NCBI RefSeq assembly: GCF_000172175.1 | Contig: NZ_ABJL02000008.1 | Span: 806,001 to 870,000, forward strand | Direction of reading: 5' to 3' | From: Bacteroides intestinalis DSM 17393 | GTDB lineage: Bacteria; Bacteroidota; Bacteroidia; Bacteroidales; Bacteroidaceae | DNA: 64,000 nucleotides | In this document: positions 10,099 to 19,423 of the stretch, one piece after another | How the letters are laid out: the number at the start of each line of letters is the position of its first letter | Position numbering within the stretch: the stretch's first letter is position 1 | Made by a program: the position numbers and the translations under genes | The notes under the pieces: generated by a model | Database searches by the model: none | Told to the model about the DNA's origin: nothing | The model's input: the letters and a program-made list of their open reading frames with translations, nothing else

Positions 10099-10106
10099 CA
10101 AAACTA
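10099..10106 (-). promoter_or_regulatory. Candidate -7 element of the SusCDCD operon
   Basis: TAGTTTTG on the minus strand fits the Bacteroides -7 consensus TAnnTTTG. It would give a leader of about 170 nt before the SusC start at 9919. No good -33 TTTG is visible, so the call is tentative. Confidence 0.4.
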
Positions 10107-10130
10107 ACAGCACTCTTTGTCGGAGAAGTT

Positions 10131-13100
10131 TTATTCCTGAATATCCTCTTCTGCTTGAGAATCCTCCCGGGGAGAATCTTTTCTATAAGACAAAGGAGCA
10201 ACTCCATAAAAAGACTTGAAACAACGGCTGAAATAACGTGGAGAAGTAAAGCCCAGCCGATACGAGATTTCTGAAATATTATATTGTGGTTCTTCCTGCA
10301 GCAATCTTAAAGCTTCTTCTAATTTCAGCTTCATTGTAAACTCATTCGGAGTTAACCCCATAACTTCTTTCAGGCGAAGGAACATTTTGCTCCGCCCCAT
10401 ATTCAATTCGGAAGCCAACATATTCATATCAAAGTCCGGATTGTCAAAATTACGTTTTATTACTTCTGATGCCGTATCCAGCAGTTTCTGATCTGCAGCC
10501 GTAAAGCCACCTGCCTCCTGGGGGATCATAGCTTCTGTCCTACTCAGTTTCTTCAGCAGCAATCGTCTGTTTCTTAGCAGATTATTACAACGTGCCAAGA
10601 GTAATTTCACATTAAAGGGTTTTGTGATATAATCATCTGCTCCAAACATATATCCTTCTATCGTATAATCTATTGAAGATTGTGCTGTAAGCAATACAAC
10701 AGGGATATAGGCCAATTCCAGAGAATTCTTAATTTTATAGCACATTTCCTTACCAGACATCACCGGCATCATAACGTCACTCACTACCAGATCCGGCTGC
10801 AACTGTTGAGCCAGTTCAAAACCCATTTGTCCGTTTGACGCTTTATATACAATATAGCTTGATGAAAAAATACCTTCCAACATATCCAATACTCCTTCAT
10901 CATCTTCTACCAACAATACACGAGGTTTTCCGGATTCTTCTTTCTCCTGCCCTGCATCCATCTCACTCTCTTCAGACTCTTCTTCCGGTAATGGTTCCAC
11001 CTCATCGTAGACAATAGCTTCCCAATCCAATGCAGGTACCGTTACTTTCTCATGTTCCAACTCTTCCTTAGTAAAATGGTTGTTGCCCAGAAGCAGTTGT
11101 ATTTTAAAGCTACTTCCTTCTTCCAATACACTTTCTACGGCAATATCACCTCTGTGAGCCTCAATTATTCCTTTAGTAAGAGCCAGCCCGATGCCACTTC
11201 CAGCAATCCCCCTCTGTTGCTTTTCATTCCCTTGATAAAAACGTTCAAAAATTCTGGATAAATCATCCTGGGGAATTCCACATCCGGTATCTGATACAGT
11301 TATTTCCATTATCTGCTGCTGCTTCCTGACTGATACCTTAACACTTTTCCCATCAGATGTATATTTAAAAGCATTCGATAACAGATTAAACACTGCTTTC
11401 TGCATCTGCACAGGATCAAACCAGACTTCCATCTTCTCATTGGGATGTTCAAACGTATATACTATATTTCTTTTCCGGGCAAGTTCCCAAAATGAACGGT
11501 AAACATCTTCCAGAAATGGTACTATATCAACACACTCTACCTTCAATTTCATGAATCCCTGCTCCTGTTTTCTGAAATCCAATAGTTCTGTAATCAAAAA
11601 ACGTAAATTCATTGCATTCTTATGAATACTATGTAATCTGCGATAAACAGAAAGTGAAAGCTTTTCTGATTGCAACAACATCTCTATCTGCCCAACGATC
11701 AAAGTTAACGGAGTACGGAATTCATGGGATATATTAGTAAAGAAACGAAGTTTCATTTTATTCACTTCTTCTATTCGTTCCTTTTCATCCTTTTCTTTGG
11801 CTAATGAAAGAGCCAGTGCCTTACGGGCATTTCGTACCCTTAGGAAAACATATATAATTCCTGCTACTATCAGAAAATACACCAGATAGGCCCAAAAACT
11901 ACGATACCAGGGATAATGTATCACAATGTTAAGTGCTATTTCCTCTCCCATATCCTCACCCAATCTGTTTTTTGCCTCACGTACTTTTAATACGTAATTC
12001 CCCGGAGCAAGATTCGTATAAATCAGTCGTAATTGGTTTGTTGATATCCAATCTTTATCAAAACCTTCTAATTTATACTGATACCAGATACTTTTTTCTA
12101 ATTCGATATAGTTGGAGCTGGAAAAGTCCACCATCAGATTATTCTGCCAAGACGATAAATCGATATACTGTATAAATGGCAATGATTCCTCCAATACATG
12201 TTGGGTATCTCCCGGACACACCTTGACATTATTGACAAAAAGACTCACAAAATAAAGTTCAGAAGTGTCACTCTCATCATTTATATATAAATCTTTCTCA
12301 CGAAACGAGATCACACCATCTACCCCACCGATATAAACCATGTCATCATCCGCTACACAAATTCCACCTCCATCTGCAACTGCAGAAATCATACCTTTTA
12401 TAGCTCCCAACTCAACCGAATACATCGAATGGCTAAAAGGTGAATAAATAGAGATTCCTTTATCATTAGTTATCAGTATATTATTTAGAGGAGATTCGGC
12501 CAGATTATAACAGAAATTACTTAACAAACTATTTTGTTCAGCTGTGTAATGTTCCCACTTCCCTGTATCATAGTTATATGAAAACACTCCATTACCTATG
12601 GTCGAAACGTAAACAGTTCCATCCTTAGCTTCCATTATCTTAGTAATCCGTACCTTACGGTTTTCTAATGTGTCAAAGTGCACAGATTCGATCTTGCCCC
12701 AATCACTTAATGATAATTTATACAGGTCCAAATCGGCAGCCAGCCAAACATATCCCCGGGAATCAATTTCAAATGTCTGAAAAATATCTTTATTGCTGAT
12801 TAAGTGGAATTCCCCTTTATCCGGATGCATACGCCAGAAGCCATTTCGGGCTGTCACATACAACCAGCCATCTTTAAATAGAGAATAATAAATAATATGG
12901 TCAGGACCTTTTCCGGTACGTTTATAGTCATCCAAATAATTATGAAAAAGATTAGTTGCTCTATCATAGAGGCTAAGTCCTCCCGTATATGTACCTATAT
13001 ATATTTGGTCACGGCTTTCATCATAAGTAATAGTCTTCACATTATCATGCGAAATTGAATTCTTACCACTCTCAGTAGTATAATAGGTAAAAGTATTCGT

Positions 13101-14189
13101 TTTCCGGTTGAACCGATTTACACCTCCTCCATCCGTACATATCCAAAGGTCACGCCTCTTATCTTCTATTATTTGCCCTATAATCGGATAATTCAAACAA
13201 TTATTGTTTGCCTCGGCATAGACGTAATACTTAAATAAATCCTTTTTCAGATTGAAATAATTCACACCTCCATAATAAGTGCCAACCCAGATAGTACCTT
13301 GCCTGTCCTTATAAAGAGAAAATACAGATTCATGTGATAACGAACCCGGATGAAAATTCGGACGATATACACAATAAGTATCCGTACTGGGTCTATACAT
13401 TTGCAATCCATCAAAAGTACCGAACCAGACATTATTTTGGTCATCCTCCACAAAACTACGTATCTGTTCACTTACTACACGATCGGAAGCAGATATTTCT
13501 TTTTTCAGAATTCCATCACGCCCTATCTTATATAAGCCTCTCATGCGGGAAGCAATCCACAATTCATTTCTGCTACTTACAAATAATTTAAAAATCTCGA
13601 TTTCCGGTAACAGGCACTTTACGGTTTCTCCTTCCAATACATATAATCCTTTGGCTGTTCCAATCCATGTTTTATCCCCACTTTTAGCCATACACCAAAT
13701 TGTTGGAGTATTCAACTTCTGATAAAAAGACAGGGAGTCAGCCTCAGCATTATATCTAAACAAGGAATCACCGGCAGCACACCAGACTTCATTATCAAAA
13801 ACAGCAATGGAACTTATGCCTGTAGGATATATTTCTTTAAAACGTTCTTTTCTAATATCATATTTAATTAGCGCTCCATCCGTCTTCAGAAAAACATCCC
13901 CGTAAAAGTCACCTACGATTTGATCGACTACTCCATTAATGAACTTCTTCTTCCGAAGTTGATTATCTATGATTTCATAAGATTTATATGTAGAGAGCCG
14001 TTCGCCATCATAGATATTAACCCCCTCATTTGTCCCAAACCACATACGCCCCAAAGTATCCTGGTAGATGGCCAGAACCGAAAGATTTGAAAGTCCATCT
14101 TTCATATCCAGTTTCTTGAAATACTGTCCATACAAGTTAATGCAAAATAATAATAAGACAGGTGTTACATAGTATTTGGTTCTTTTCAT
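10131..14189 (-). CDS. Hybrid two-component system regulator (HTCS) of PUL 1
   Basis: This is a one-protein signal transduction system of 1352 residues in the inner membrane. Order: signal/anchor, about 700 residues of periplasmic beta-propeller repeats (MWFGTNEGV, VWFGTFDGL, IWVGTYYGGV, LWICTDGGGV), a Y_Y_Y domain, a membrane segment near 765-785 (YLVYFLIVAGIIYVFL), histidine kinase with H-box FFTNISHEFRTPLTL near 820, ATPase N and G boxes (NLLSNAFKYT, GSGIGLALTKG), receiver domain near 1089-1200 (VEDDEG, phospho-acceptor in VVSDVMMP, Lys in ITKPF), and a C-terminal AraC-type HTH (ISEISYRLGFTSPRYFSRCFK). The start at 14189 was chosen over 14243 because it gives a proper signal peptide and lies just after a -7 element. 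It lies between the SusCD and enzyme operons and should activate both when a PUL-derived oligosaccharide binds the periplasmic domain. Confidence 0.95.
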   Translation of the reverse strand: MKRTKYYVTPVLLLFCINLYGQYFKKLDMKDGLSNLSVLAIYQDTLGRMWFGTNEGVNIYDGERLSTYKSYEIIDNQLRKKKFINGVVDQIVGDFYGDVFLKTDGALIKYDIRKERFKEIYPTGISSIAVFDNEVWCAAGDSLFRYNAEADSLSFYQKLNTPTIWCMAKSGDKTWIGTAKGLYVLEGETVKCLLPEIEIFKLFVSSRNELWIASRMRGLYKIGRDGILKKEISASDRVVSEQIRSFVEDDQNNVWFGTFDGLQMYRPSTDTYCVYRPNFHPGSLSHESVFSLYKDRQGTIWVGTYYGGVNYFNLKKDLFKYYVYAEANNNCLNYPIIGQIIEDKRRDLWICTDGGGVNRFNRKTNTFTYYTTESGKNSISHDNVKTITYDESRDQIYIGTYTGGLSLYDRATNLFHNYLDDYKRTGKGPDHIIYYSLFKDGWLYVTARNGFWRMHPDKGEFHLISNKDIFQTFEIDSRGYVWLAADLDLYKLSLSDWGKIESVHFDTLENRKVRITKIMEAKDGTVYVSTIGNGVFSYNYDTGKWEHYTAEQNSLLSNFCYNLAESPLNNILITNDKGISIYSPFSHSMYSVELGAIKGMISAVADGGGICVADDDMVYIGGVDGVISFREKDLYINDESDTSELYFVSLFVNNVKVCPGDTQHVLEESLPFIQYIDLSSWQNNLMVDFSSSNYIELEKSIWYQYKLEGFDKDWISTNQLRLIYTNLAPGNYVLKVREAKNRLGEDMGEEIALNIVIHYPWYRSFWAYLVYFLIVAGIIYVFLRVRNARKALALSLAKEKDEKERIEEVNKMKLRFFTNISHEFRTPLTLIVGQIEMLLQSEKLSLSVYRRLHSIHKNAMNLRFLITELLDFRKQEQGFMKLKVECVDIVPFLEDVYRSFWELARKRNIVYTFEHPNEKMEVWFDPVQMQKAVFNLLSNAFKYTSDGKSVKVSVRKQQQIMEITVSDTGCGIPQDDLSRIFERFYQGNEKQQRGIAGSGIGLALTKGIIEAHRGDIAVESVLEEGSSFKIQLLLGNNHFTKEELEHEKVTVPALDWEAIVYDEVEPLPEEESEESEMDAGQEKEESGKPRVLLVEDDEGVLDMLEGIFSSSYIVYKASNGQMGFELAQQLQPDLVVSDVMMPVMSGKEMCYKIKNSLELAYIPVVLLTAQSSIDYTIEGYMFGADDYITKPFNVKLLLARCNNLLRNRRLLLKKLSRTEAMIPQEAGGFTAADQKLLDTASEVIKRNFDNPDFDMNMLASELNMGRSKMFLRLKEVMGLTPNEFTMKLKLEEALRLLQEEPQYNISEISYRLGFTSPRYFSRCFKSFYGVAPLSYRKDSPREDSQAEEDIQE

Positions 14190-14212
14190 ATAAATTATTA
14201 ATTTCTTAAAAG

Positions 14213-14220
14213 CAAAACTA
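14213..14220 (-). promoter_or_regulatory. -7 promoter element of the HTCS gene
   Basis: TAGTTTTG on the minus strand matches TAnnTTTG. It lies 23 bp before the chosen HTCS start at 14189, giving a short leader. Confidence 0.5.
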
Positions 14221-14314
14221 TAGAAATTATTCAAATAAGGCAAATAAACTTTTAAAATTATAGTTTTCTCGATTTTAATAGTTTCAAGCTATGCCAATAA
14301 CGTCCATTTTTGTA

Positions 14315-14326
14315 GCACAAATTGTG
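14315..14326 (+). promoter_or_regulatory. Candidate operator GCACAAATTGTG in the HTCS/GH95 divergent region
   Basis: This near-palindrome lies 51 bp upstream of the GH95 -7 element. Its first 11 bases recur in the hairpin at 10055-10091 in front of SusC, on the other side of the HTCS gene. Binding by the HTCS is an inference from that shared placement only. Confidence 0.35.
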
Positions 14327-14377
14327 TAATCATCTAAAAATGAAATGTATCAAAGAGAGCTACTCTGAAATTTTCTA

Positions 14378-14385
14378 TACCTTTG
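14378..14385 (+). promoter_or_regulatory. -7 promoter element of the GH95-GH29-GH105-PL8 operon
   Basis: TACCTTTG matches TAnnTTTG and lies 31 bp upstream of the GH95 ATG at 14417. Confidence 0.55.
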
Positions 14386-14416
14386 CACTAATCCTAAAAT
14401 CAAAATACAGAAAGCC

Positions 14417-16795
14417 ATGAAAGGAATTTTCTTATCAATACTATTGTTTTTATCAACGTTAAGCATACAAGGTGCTGAGTCAAATAAAGAATACACATTA
14501 TGGTACAATCGCCCGGCATACAATCGTGGGGGAAACTTTAGCCAAATCGCAGCAAGAGGATTTCCTTATGATGAAGATTGGGAGAAATGGTCACTTCCCA
14601 TTGGGAATGGTGCTATGGGAGTCTGCATCTTCGGACGAACTGATGTAGAACGTATCCAATTAGCAGAGAAAACAATGGGTAACAAGGGTGCCTATGGTAT
14701 GGGAGGATTCACTAACTTCGCAGAAATCTACCTGGATATTCATCATAACTATGCACAAGATTACAAGCGCGCACTACGCTTAAATGATGCAATTTCCACT
14801 GTAAACTACAAACATGAGGAAATAGAATATGACAGAGAATACTTTGCCAGCTATCCTGCCAATATAATTGCTGTAAAATTAAAAGCCAGTCAACCGGGTA
14901 AGGTGTCATTTACACTTCGCCCGGTCTTACCGTACCTGCATTCGTTTAATGATGAACAAACCGGACGTAGCGGACAAGCACATGCCGAAAAAGATCTCAT
15001 AACATTGAAAGGAGAAATCCAATACTTCCATTTACCTTACGAAGGGCAAATAAAAGTAGTGAATTATGGGGGAACACTCTCCTGTTCAAACAAGGGTGAG
15101 AACAACAGCACTATAGATATAAGCAAAGCCGACAGCGTAATACTATACATATCCGCTGCTACTTCTTACCAACTAAAAGACAGTGTCTTTCTTTTACCAA
15201 ATGCAGAAAAATTCAAAGGTAATACCCATCCGCATAAACAAGTTTCTGAATGTATAGGGAGAGCTGTAGAGAAGGGGTATGAAGTCCTGCGCAAAGAACA
15301 CATTGCTGACTATCAACAACTTTTCAATAGAGTTAATTTCCAATTGACAGAAGATATCCCCTCTATCCCTACTGACAAGTTACTATACCAGTACCGCAAC
15401 GGAAAACGCGATGCATACTTGGAAGAACTCTTTTTCCAATATGGACGCTATTTGTTGATAGCTTCTTCACGCCAAGGCTCTCTTCCCCCCAACTTGCAAG
15501 GTGCCTGGAACCAATATGAGTTCGCTCCCTGGTCCGGAGGATACTGGCACAATGTAAATGTACAAATGAACTATTGGCCGGTATTCAATACAAATCTGAC
15601 TGAACTCTTTATCCCATATGCTGACTATAATGAAGCATTCCGCAAAGCTGCAACTCAAAAAGCTGTTGATTATATCACTCAGAACAATCCGGAGGCACTA
15701 AACCCGATAGCCGAAGAAAATGGCTGGACAATCGGTACCGGAGCTACGGCATTTGCCATAGAAGGTCCTGGAGGACATTCTGGCCCGGGAACAGGAGGTT
15801 TCACAACCAAACTGTTCTGGGATTACTATGATTTCACCCGTGATAAACAACTACTGAAAGATCATGTCTATCCGGCACTTATGGGCATGGCCAAATTCCT
15901 GTCCAAAACATTGAAACCCCAACCTGACGGAACATTACTGGTAGATCCGTCTTTTTCACCGGAACAGGTTCACCAGCAGGTTTATTATCGATCTAAAGGA
16001 TGCATATTCGACCAAAGTATGATTCTGGAGACATATCGTGACTTATTGCATGCTGCCGAGATTCTGAAAGATAAAGATCCGTTCCTGAAAACGGTAAAAG
16101 AACAAATCGGGAAATTAGATGCTATATTGATTGGTGAATCCGGCCAAATAAAAGAATTCCGTGAGGAAAATAAATATGGAGAAATCGGACAATACCAGCA
16201 CCGGCATATATCCCAGCTATGTGCTATGTACCCCGGAACTATTATTAATGCCGACACCCCGGAATGGTTAGAAGCCGCCAAAGTAACTCTGAAAGAGCGA
16301 GGCGACAAATCAACAGGATGGGCCATGGCCCACAGGCAAAACCTATGGGCACGAGCAAAGAACGGCAACCGTGCCTATAAATTATACCAAGACATCCTGA
16401 CTTACGGAACTTTAGAAAACTTATGGGGTTCTCATCCTCCTTTTCAAATAGATGCCAATTTCGGAGCAACTGCCGGAATAGCAGAAATGCTATTACAAAG
16501 CCATGAGGGATATATTGAACCCTTACCTGCCATCCCGGATAATTGGGATAAAGGAAGCTTCAGCGGACTAATGGCACGTGGAAACTTTCAAGTCTCAGCC
16601 ACATGGGAGAACGGTGCAATCCAGAGTATCCGGATTCTATCTAATAAAGGAGAGCTTTGCCGGATAAAATACTGCAAAGCAGCAAGTGCACAAGTGACCG
16701 ACAAGTATAACAAACCAATTAAAATCAAACTTTCCGGTAATGATATCTTTGAATTCAATACCCGAAAAGGAGAAATATATGAAATCATTTTCTAA
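14417..16795 (+). CDS. GH95-family glycoside hydrolase (alpha-L-fucosidase or alpha-L-galactosidase type)
   Basis: This secreted enzyme has 792 residues and a signal peptide (cleaved near IQGAES). GH95 motifs are present in order: LPIGNGAMGVCIFG near the N-terminus, SLPPNLQGAWN, WHNVNVQMNYWP (the N-V-N pair corresponds to the Asn residues that activate water in characterised GH95 enzymes), HRHISQLCAMYPG, and HPPFQIDANFGATAGIAEMLLQS near the C-terminus (catalytic Asp region). The residue two before the N-V-N pair is Trp. As I recall, it is His in fucosidases and Thr in a characterised alpha-L-galactosidase, so specificity is uncertain. Overall it is a divergent member (KEF where QEW is common). 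It is the first gene of the four-gene enzyme operon and is probably periplasmic. Confidence 0.88.
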   Translation: MKGIFLSILLFLSTLSIQGAESNKEYTLWYNRPAYNRGGNFSQIAARGFPYDEDWEKWSLPIGNGAMGVCIFGRTDVERIQLAEKTMGNKGAYGMGGFTNFAEIYLDIHHNYAQDYKRALRLNDAISTVNYKHEEIEYDREYFASYPANIIAVKLKASQPGKVSFTLRPVLPYLHSFNDEQTGRSGQAHAEKDLITLKGEIQYFHLPYEGQIKVVNYGGTLSCSNKGENNSTIDISKADSVILYISAATSYQLKDSVFLLPNAEKFKGNTHPHKQVSECIGRAVEKGYEVLRKEHIADYQQLFNRVNFQLTEDIPSIPTDKLLYQYRNGKRDAYLEELFFQYGRYLLIASSRQGSLPPNLQGAWNQYEFAPWSGGYWHNVNVQMNYWPVFNTNLTELFIPYADYNEAFRKAATQKAVDYITQNNPEALNPIAEENGWTIGTGATAFAIEGPGGHSGPGTGGFTTKLFWDYYDFTRDKQLLKDHVYPALMGMAKFLSKTLKPQPDGTLLVDPSFSPEQVHQQVYYRSKGCIFDQSMILETYRDLLHAAEILKDKDPFLKTVKEQIGKLDAILIGESGQIKEFREENKYGEIGQYQHRHISQLCAMYPGTIINADTPEWLEAAKVTLKERGDKSTGWAMAHRQNLWARAKNGNRAYKLYQDILTYGTLENLWGSHPPFQIDANFGATAGIAEMLLQSHEGYIEPLPAIPDNWDKGSFSGLMARGNFQVSATWENGAIQSIRILSNKGELCRIKYCKAASAQVTDKYNKPIKIKLSGNDIFEFNTRKGEIYEIIF

Positions 16796-16824
16796 CACTT
16801 CAATCATTTATCATTAACAGTATT

Positions 16825-18258
16825 ATGAAAAAACTACATTTAATCGCTTTTACTATCCTGTCTCTGTTTTCATTCCCGATGCAGGCACAAAAACTTTTGC
16901 CTGCCGAACAAGAGATAGGGCTACAGTACGGTGCAGACCGTTTAGGAAAGCGATATGACGCAGCTATGCAAAAGTTCCGTGAAAACCGACTGGGAGCATT
17001 TATTCATTGGGGATTGTACGCCATTCCCGGAGGAGAATGGAACGGTCAGGTATATAACGGGGCTGCCGAATGGCTCAAGTCGTGGGCTAAAGTCCCCGCT
17101 GAAGAATGGCTACAACTTATGAAACAATGGAATCCACAGAACTTCGATGCAAAGAAGTGGGCTAAAATGGCGAAAGACATGGGAGTGAAATACGTCAAAA
17201 TTACGACTAAACACCACGAAGGTTTCTGCCTATGGCCAAGTAAGTTTACAGAATACACCGTAACTAATACCCCATACAAAAAGGATATTCTGGGAGAATT
17301 AGTAAAAGCCTACAACGAAGTGGGTATCGATGTACATTTCTACTTTTCCGTTATGGACTGGAGTCACCCGGACTGGCGTTACAGTATCAAAAACCAAGAA
17401 GACGAGATCGCCTTTCAGCGCTTCCTGGCATTCACCGACAACCAGCTAAAAGAACTCGCCACCCGCTATCCCACTGTCAAAGATTTCTGGTTCGACGGAA
17501 CCTGGGATGAAAGTATCAAGAAGAACGGTTGGTGGACCGCACATGCAGAACGTATGTTGAAAGAACTCATCCCTGGCGTTACAGTCAACAGCCGACTACG
17601 TGCCGATGATTACGGCAAAAGGCACTTTGACAGCAACGGACATCTTATGGGAGATTACGAATCAGCTTATGAACGTCGCCTCCCCGATCCTATAAAGGAC
17701 CTGCAAGTGACCAAATGGGATTGGGAAGCGTGTATGACTCTTCCTGAAAACCAATGGGGCTATCACAAGGACTGGTCTTTGAGCTATGTAAAGAATCCAG
17801 TCGAAGTGCTGGAAAGAATCGTCCATGCTGTATCCATGGGTGGAAATATGGTAGTAAATTTCGGTCCACAAGCTGACGGAGATTTTCGTACCGAAGAAAA
17901 AGAGATTGCAAAAGCCATAGGTAAATGGATGCAGAAAAATGGGGAATGCATATACGCCTGTGATTATGCAGGTTGGGAAAAACAGGACTGGGGATATTAT
18001 ACACATAAAAAGAATAGCGTTTATATGATAGTATTCAATCGTCCTTATTCCAAGCAACTCACAGTAAAAGTTCCGAAAGAAACCCAAATTATCAATGCCG
18101 TATTGCTGAACGGAGAAAAAATGAAAGTTACAGAGACTGCCCGCAATGAATATAACGTGGGAGTACCTAAACAGGATTTCCAGGAGCCTTTCGTCATAAA
18201 ACTGGAAATAAAATCCTCTAAAACATCTACTAATAAATATCAAGAAGCACTTACTTAA
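16825..18258 (+). CDS. GH29 alpha-L-fucosidase family enzyme
   Basis: The protein has 477 residues with a signal peptide (cleaved after FSFPMQAQ). GH29 hallmarks are FIHWGLYAIPGGEW (His61), ITTKHHEGFCLW (His130/131), YFSVMDWSHPDW and FWFDGTWDES, in which Asp224 is the expected catalytic nucleophile. The C-terminal 100 residues form the usual beta-sandwich. The length fits the short, single-catalytic-domain Bacteroides type. It lies 29 bp downstream of the GH95 gene and 10 bp upstream of the GH105 gene, so it is part of the same transcript. It probably removes alpha-linked fucose in the periplasm. The linkage preference and acid/base residue cannot be read off with confidence. Confidence 0.9.
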   Translation: MKKLHLIAFTILSLFSFPMQAQKLLPAEQEIGLQYGADRLGKRYDAAMQKFRENRLGAFIHWGLYAIPGGEWNGQVYNGAAEWLKSWAKVPAEEWLQLMKQWNPQNFDAKKWAKMAKDMGVKYVKITTKHHEGFCLWPSKFTEYTVTNTPYKKDILGELVKAYNEVGIDVHFYFSVMDWSHPDWRYSIKNQEDEIAFQRFLAFTDNQLKELATRYPTVKDFWFDGTWDESIKKNGWWTAHAERMLKELIPGVTVNSRLRADDYGKRHFDSNGHLMGDYESAYERRLPDPIKDLQVTKWDWEACMTLPENQWGYHKDWSLSYVKNPVEVLERIVHAVSMGGNMVVNFGPQADGDFRTEEKEIAKAIGKWMQKNGECIYACDYAGWEKQDWGYYTHKKNSVYMIVFNRPYSKQLTVKVPKETQIINAVLLNGEKMKVTETARNEYNVGVPKQDFQEPFVIKLEIKSSKTSTNKYQEALT

Positions 18259-18268
18259 AAAAAGAAAT

Positions 18269-19378
18269 ATGAAGCGTTTAATTATTTATTCCATTTTGTC
18301 TATAGTAGCGATTTACTCATATGGACAAAACAGTTTCAACAAAACTGATATCAAATCTATCATGAAAAGTGTTGCTGATTGGCAAATAGCCAATCCGGCA
18401 AAGGGGAATGAACATGATGATTTGAACTGGACATATGCCGCATTGTACATGGGCATGATAGATTGGGCCGAGTTAACCGAAAAAGAAGACAAAGACAGTT
18501 CCTACTATGAATGGTTGATGAAAATAGGCCGCCGTAACGCCTGGCAGGTAGGAAAATACATGTATCATGCAGATCATATAGCTGTGGGACAGGTATTCCT
18601 GGATATGTACCAGAAATATTACGACCGGAATATGTGGCTTCCTACACTGGCACGTACAGAATTTGTGATCAATCATCCGTCAGCCAGTACACTGGAACTG
18701 GATTACAGGAATATGGCAAGCCTGGAACGTTGGTCATGGTGCGATGCTTTATTCATGGCACCTCCTGTCTATGCTAAAATGTATATGCTGACCGATGATT
18801 GGAAGTACATCGAATTCATGAACCGGGAATATAAAGCTACCTACGACTATTTGTTTGATAAAGAAGAAAAATTATTCTACAGAGACCACCGTTATTTCAA
18901 TCAAAAAGAAGCTAACGGCACAAAAGTATTCTGGGGTCGTGGAAACGGTTGGGTACTGGGAGGTCTTTGCGAAATCTTACAGACTTTACCTCGAAATAAT
19001 ATGCACCGCCAGTTCTATCAGGATTTATTTATTACCTTGTCCGACCGTATCATCCAGTTACAAGGAAAAGATGGATATTGGCATGCCAGTTTACTGGACC
19101 CGGACTCATATCCTTCACCCGAAACAAGTGCCACCGGCTTTATCGTATATGCCTTAGCTTATGGTGTAAATGAAGGATTATTAGATAAAGCAACCTTTAT
19201 GCCTGCCATAGAAAAAGGATGGAAAGCCTTGGTAAAAGCTGTAGAAAAGAATGGAAAGCTGGGCTATGTACAGCCCATCGGCGCCGATCCAAAGAAAGTG
19301 ACCCGCGAAATGACCGAGGTTTATGGTGTAGGTGCATTCCTGTTAGCAGGCAACCAAATCTACAAAATGGCCAAGTAA
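18269..19378 (+). CDS. GH105 unsaturated uronyl hydrolase
   Basis: The protein has 369 residues with a signal peptide (cleaved near YSYGQN). It shows the (alpha/alpha)6-barrel signatures of GH105: MKSVADWQIAN, WSWCDALFMAPPVYAKM (Asp159 is the likely general acid), FWGRGNGWVLGGL, and SATGFIVYALAYGVNEG towards the end. GH105 enzymes hydrate 4,5-unsaturated uronic acid at the non-reducing end of lyase products. With PL8 encoded immediately downstream and GH88 at the left edge, the locus contains two different enzymes for this step, perhaps for two linkages or two compartments. Confidence 0.9.
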   Translation: MKRLIIYSILSIVAIYSYGQNSFNKTDIKSIMKSVADWQIANPAKGNEHDDLNWTYAALYMGMIDWAELTEKEDKDSSYYEWLMKIGRRNAWQVGKYMYHADHIAVGQVFLDMYQKYYDRNMWLPTLARTEFVINHPSASTLELDYRNMASLERWSWCDALFMAPPVYAKMYMLTDDWKYIEFMNREYKATYDYLFDKEEKLFYRDHRYFNQKEANGTKVFWGRGNGWVLGGLCEILQTLPRNNMHRQFYQDLFITLSDRIIQLQGKDGYWHASLLDPDSYPSPETSATGFIVYALAYGVNEGLLDKATFMPAIEKGWKALVKAVEKNGKLGYVQPIGADPKKVTREMTEVYGVGAFLLAGNQIYKMAK

Positions 19379-19423
19379 AATAGAGAATGATCATAACATA
19401 AAAATAGTAACTTGAAAAACAAT

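Noticed and set aside
14190..14243. Longer N-terminus for the PUL 1 HTCS (start at 14243)
   Set aside because: The extra residues displace the signal peptide and the extension covers the -7 element at 14213-14220.
16795..16825. Signs of recent horizontal transfer in the PUL 1 enzyme operon
   Set aside because: No integrase, tRNA, direct repeat or clear base-composition break was seen at the edges of the locus. Composition differences by eye are too small to support a claim.
17662..18243. 193-codon minus-strand open frame opposite the GH29 gene
   Set aside because: Antisense to a well-supported fucosidase-family gene, with an unremarkable Phe/Ile/Tyr-rich composition and no motif.
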